DNA from: Gordius sp. MW1
Lineage: Eukaryota > Nematomorpha > Gordioida > Gordea > Gordiidae
Length of the DNA: 64,000 nt
Direction: 5' to 3'
Assembly: GCA_964036665.1 (NCBI GenBank)
Contig: OZ038528.1
Coordinates: 2,610,501 to 2,674,500, forward strand
A program made the position numbers and the translations under genes. Numbering within the stretch: the stretch's first letter is position 1; every line of letters begins with the position of its first letter. Shown here piece after piece: positions 60,061-64,000 of this stretch. Under the pieces are notes generated by a model, which was not told the DNA's origin, did not search any database, and worked only from the letters and a program-made list of their open reading frames with translations.

Positions 60061-61499
60061 TTATAGATGGTCTAACAGACAGCCAACTATGTAATATATT
60101 TTTAACCTTATAAATGCATATATTTTTTTTATTGGTTTAATATATTTCATTTAATTAGATTGTGATTTCATAGAAAACCTAAAAAGTAATAGTTAAAAGA
60201 ATATAGGTTTTAGGTCATACTCATTTATTTAATAATTTAGTTTAGAGACCTGCACGGCCCTTCCTTGCCCGAGTATGGGCCTAAAAGCCAGATAAACGTA
60301 ATTCTTTTATCTTTCTTATTCGTTGTGGTTAATAATAACTAATTAAAACTTTTTAAATCTTTTGATAATTACCCTTCCCTGCCACCACGCCCATGACCCT
60401 TTTATTAGTTTGTTATATAGTATTAAGTTTATGTGACTTATTAATTGCTATTGATCAAACAACTTTTTAACCTGTGTGGCTTATATTTTCCCCCATCCAT
60501 TACAAATTGCTTTCTAAATAATAATTATATCGTATTTTTCTTTTAAATACGTTCTGAAATTGAGGGAAAATGGAGGATGATATTGATAAGGGAGAAAAAA
60601 AACGTGCGAATGAGAAATTGTGCTTACTAAGGGTTATTATATTATTATACAAACATTGTGCGATGTTTATTGATAAATTAAATACAACAACCCCGTCCCC
60701 TATCGTAAAAGGGCGGGAGAGAGAGAAGGGAAGAGGGGGTATATAAAACAAAATCTCGTGGGTTATAATAAATCAGGGTAGGTAAAAAATAATAAATAAT
60801 AATGCTTGCTTACTATAATGAAATCCAGGCAAGAAGGAATATGTAGGAAGGATGATTATTTGTGTTAAGGCGTTTGTTTTGATATTTGCGCTCAAGTGAG
60901 TGGGGGGGAGGGTATGTGATGTGGGCGTTTATTGATTTTTTACTTAAAGCTTCACTATTTATTGGTGAAAATTGCGCGCCTTTAGGTTGTAGTGTAAATA
61001 TAAATATTTTTATCAATCTTTTAAACAGACTTAAGGGTTTGGTTTTAATCGAAATTTATAATTAGTGTAGGGCAGGTAAATCTTTAGCCGTAAAAAATGA
61101 CCAACAAGGCCATTTGGGTGAATAATAATGATTTCAAAATTTTGTCAAATCCCTCTGACAACTCTTTTTTTCCTTTTTATTATTCTGATGGCTTACTAAG
61201 ATAATGACATATTTATTTTATATATGCATGAGCATAGGCCAAATATAATGATTTTTACGAAAGTAATGTATATTCTTTACTAATTTTGGGAGTTTATATA
61301 CCACATATATATGAGAGGCCTACTATATTTAAAGGGAAAAAGATTAAATTAATAATTACCTCTTCCTACGTGTTCCTAAAAGCTATTTTACCCCTGGCCG
61401 CCCTAGGCACCTACGGGTAAAGTTTCGAGCGAATCGGGCGGGTAGTTTTAGAATTTAGCCCTTTTTTAAAACTAAAAGGAATTTTTTTTTAATTTTTTT

Positions 61500-61790
61500 T
61501 AAATTAAATTAATATTTTGTTCTTGTTAATTCCAGACTGTCTGCTAACCATTAAAAAATATCACCACTGGCCAAAGTGATGGAAAATTTGTATAAATAAT
61601 TAATTAATCATTAGGCATTTAATACCCCCCCCCCCTATAGGCATTCTCGCCCCTTCCCACCTTTCTCGCCCATAAATAGCATAGCAAAATGATACATTTA
61701 TACGGAGTATAGATGAGTCGTCCCCCCTTCTCTTGCCCTCCTCCCCTTCCTTTCTCCCCCTTCCCACGAGGGCCGAAGGCCCGAGTTTAT
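61500..61790 (-). repeat. Composite repeat end module, minus orientation
   Basis: One degenerate CCACTGGCCAAAG monomer is followed by a C-run, CCCACCTTTCTCGCCCATAA, and CCTTCCCACGAGGGCCGAAG. Equivalent to 57838-58035. Confidence 0.65.
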
Positions 61791-62263
61791 TATTTTTACT
61801 TTTAGTAATTATGAATTCGGTCCTATATATGAAATGAGTGATTATCATATTTTTGCCATGACAATGTCAATTCATCTGCTGATGAATCTGAAGATGACGA
61901 CGATATAATAATAATGTGATTGTCCATAATAACCTATAAGCTAAGATATAATTAATAATATTAAATTAATAAACTTTTATCTTATCTTCTTTTGCACGTT
62001 TGGGTATGTTAAAAGTATTTCAGAATCGGTTTTTGGAAAAAGGAGAAACAGCTGATTAAAAAATATAAGACTTTTTTGTTACAAAATTCGGATTAAAATT
62101 ATTTTTCAAATAAATAAAAATAAAAAGGGTTTTTAAATTGAACGAACGTTAAATTTGGACGCGTTTATCAAAAAAAAGAACGCGTTCACGTTTAAAGTTC
62201 ACCAAAAAAAAGGAACGCCGTTCATCAATTTTTCAAAAAATTTGAACGCGTTCACTCACACTA

Positions 62264-64000
62264 GTATCAATAAAAGGATGTGTTTGGGCTTCCTCGTTAA
62301 ATTAGAGATTTTGCCTGATATTGCCTGATGAATTTCTTTAAACACATTAATGCTAAAAATAAGGCATTCTTAAATCTTAGAATATAATTAAGTGCAATAT
62401 TTATGGACGCACTTAAATCTAAGCTTAATATTTATAATTTTATGTAAAACGAGTCCTAAAAAAGTATTAATAAAAAAACAGAAATTTAGTTTTTCGGTAA
62501 AGTTTTGCATACGTTAGCTATACACAGATTAAAATATTACTCGTAAATTTATGTAATCCTGTATGTAAAAATGTTGGTTTTATTTTTTTCGTGCCTCATA
62601 TTGTAGCAACAATCATGTGGTTTGACTGCAAAACATTGTGGGATTGCAAATTGTACGATTAAAGTCTCAAATTATAGTCGCTTATTTCTCTTGGTTTGTT
62701 CAACCTTTCATATAATGGCTTTAATCCTTTAACTGCCTTTAGCCATACATCCCGCACTCGTAAAACACAAATCAAGAGACATTCTTGCAATTTCATTACT
62801 TTAATAACATTATATACGCGAAAGGAATGTACAATATATAAAATTTAGAAAATTGGATATTCATCTTTAATTAAATTTACTATGAGCTTTGCTATAATTT
62901 TTCATTAAGTATTTAATATTTTTTGGATTTGAAAAGGAGATAGGGCCACGATTTAAAATTAGTGAATATCAGGATTTGTGGCTTCTAAACAAGTTACAAA
63001 GAAAGCCTAGAACGTACTATAAACATCTATTATGGACGGCTTTTTTCTTCGAGACTGCTAAATATTCAATCAAATTGTTTAAATTATATGCAAAAATCAA
63101 TTTACTCTGGTGGAGAAGGATATTGTTTCTTTTCCTCTCGTGAATCGGAAGACATTTCGGTCTAAATTTGGCATAAATCAGATATACAACTAAATTTAAA
63201 TTTTGCCCCGAGTAAAGAGTACTTTTAAGATATTTATTAACAGGAGCAGTAGTAGAACTAAATTAAATATTTTCAAATGAAGAATATTTTAAATAATTTA
63301 ATATATTGGCTTTATTTTTAGGCGTTATTTAAAATATTCCCTAATTTTAAAAGTTTTTCATTTTAGTGTTTATAGAAAGAAGTAATAATAATATACACGT
63401 AACGTGTGGAAATTAAAAATTGGGTACATATTAAGGAGATTTTTGAAATTATTTATTAACAAATAATATAAGATTAGTTCGAAAAAAACATCACGAAAGG
63501 TATAATTTAAAATAAGGGCTTTTAAAACAATTTTTAACATATCATGTTAGACATAGAAACTTACGCCGGGCTTAAGTAGCGATATATCTATCCACACAAG
63601 GAAAAATTTCGTTTTTATATTCGAAATTTAACGGAACTTGAAGTGAAAAATTAGGTTAGGCGTAAGTCAAAATTATTTTTTTAGTCTATCAATATCATAT
63701 AAGCATTCTTGGAAAATGCCGAAGGCATTACCAATATCCTTTTGTAATTAAAAATTGGCTCCTGACAAAATTTATGACAAAAAGTTAAATTGTTGTAAAC
63801 GGATATAACAAGGTATATAGTTGATACAGGTGGTAGTATATTTCATTTCAAGTCAGTTATAGACATTTCAAGCTAATTTCCTTAAATTCCATAATGATAA
63901 ATTTTCTTAATAACACAGGGGCTTAGATTAGAAAAATACAAGAAGTTGAGTCACAGTTTTAAATTTAGCTATGTAAAAATATACAAAATTCGCGAGATGT
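62264..64000 (+). repeat. D block, distal part
   Basis: Continues the duplicated sequence: TTTGGGCTTCCTCGTTAAAT (as at 45930), TTTAAACACATTAATGCTAA (inverse at about 24190), GGATTGCAAATTGTACGATT (as at 46700, inverse at about 23310), GGATTTGTGGCTTCTAAACA (inverse at about 22980) and GAAAATGCCGAAGGCATTAC (inverse at about 22510). No protein-coding gene can be supported. Confidence 0.65.

Larger units (their letters stand above)
57103..62263 (-). mobile_element. hAT element with iterated GTTCACG words, 5.2 kb with insertions, perfect 8-bp duplication
   Basis: The ends are TAGTGCTGTAAAC and (inverted) TAGTGTGAGTGAACGCG, with perfect GTATCAAT at 57095-57102 and 62264-62271. B and C give the uninterrupted site. 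Both ends are dense with GTTCACGTTCG / CGAACGCGTTCACG words. A transposase C-terminal remnant lies on the minus strand at about 58150-58460. Much of the interior is composite repeat modules. 60061-61500 is AT-rich with no gene apart from a lone TAGAGACCTGCACGGCC hAT terminus near 60244. Confidence 0.85.

Overview
This is a eukaryotic, AT-rich, repeat-dense stretch with short GT-AG introns, most likely from an arthropod. The basis is Helitrons, many hAT-type elements, and a small secreted single-IGFBP-domain (SIBD-like) gene family of the kind known from spiders, crustaceans and insects. The species cannot be named from the sequence. The only host genes I can support are four copies of that cysteine-rich secreted gene: A (12047-13425, +), B (27479-28533, -), C (44580-45562, +) and D (55700-56778, +). 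B and C assemble into intact four-exon, 143-codon frames with identical exon lengths and phases. A is a diverged paralogue that stays open only with a shifted exon-2 donor. D has a frame shift and a Helitron in its start codon.

The copies sit in large duplicated blocks. The D block (about 53.0-64.0 kb) is colinear with the C block (about 43.4-47.4 kb). It also matches, in inverted orientation, the B block (about 28.8 down to 21.6 kb). Unit-leading sequence at 37.4-38.9 kb matches 46.9-47.4 and 53.0-53.4 kb. Comparing the blocks gives empty sites that confirm several insertions.

Nearly everything else is mobile DNA. 0-2.3 kb: a word-iterated element and a 193-bp MITE. 2.36-8.36 kb: a full-length broken Helitron with Rep and helicase. 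8.6-11.8 kb: a Russian-doll nest of hAT and foldback elements. 12-13.4 kb: gene A. 14-17.9 kb: minisatellites and a composite repeat family. 17.9-20.3 kb: a hAT element. 20.5-24.1 kb: B block with MITEs. 24.4-26.8 kb: Helitron 2. 27.5-28.5 kb: gene B. 28.9-31.8 kb: Helitron 3. 32.3-33.4 kb: a short hAT. 33.9-37.4 kb: composite tandem repeats with a 5'-truncated RLE-type LINE. 38.1-40.4 kb: a foldback and a MITE. 40.7-42.5 kb: a hAT with transposase remains. 43.4-46.9 kb: C block. 47.4-53.0 kb: an element relic carrying a broken Ty3/gypsy LTR retrotransposon (47616-52048) and a second LINE copy. 54.1-55.7 kb: a non-autonomous Helitron. 55.7-56.8 kb: gene D. 57.1-62.3 kb: a large hAT stuffed with composite repeats. 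62.3-64 kb: end of the D block.

The most unusual signal is that several distinct hAT-type elements, most with perfect 8-bp target duplications, each carry at both ends dense iterations of their own short word (for example GTTAC, GGCCCG, CGGGT, GGAGCG, GTTCACG). These are plausibly subterminal transposase-binding arrays that have expanded and homogenised independently in each family.
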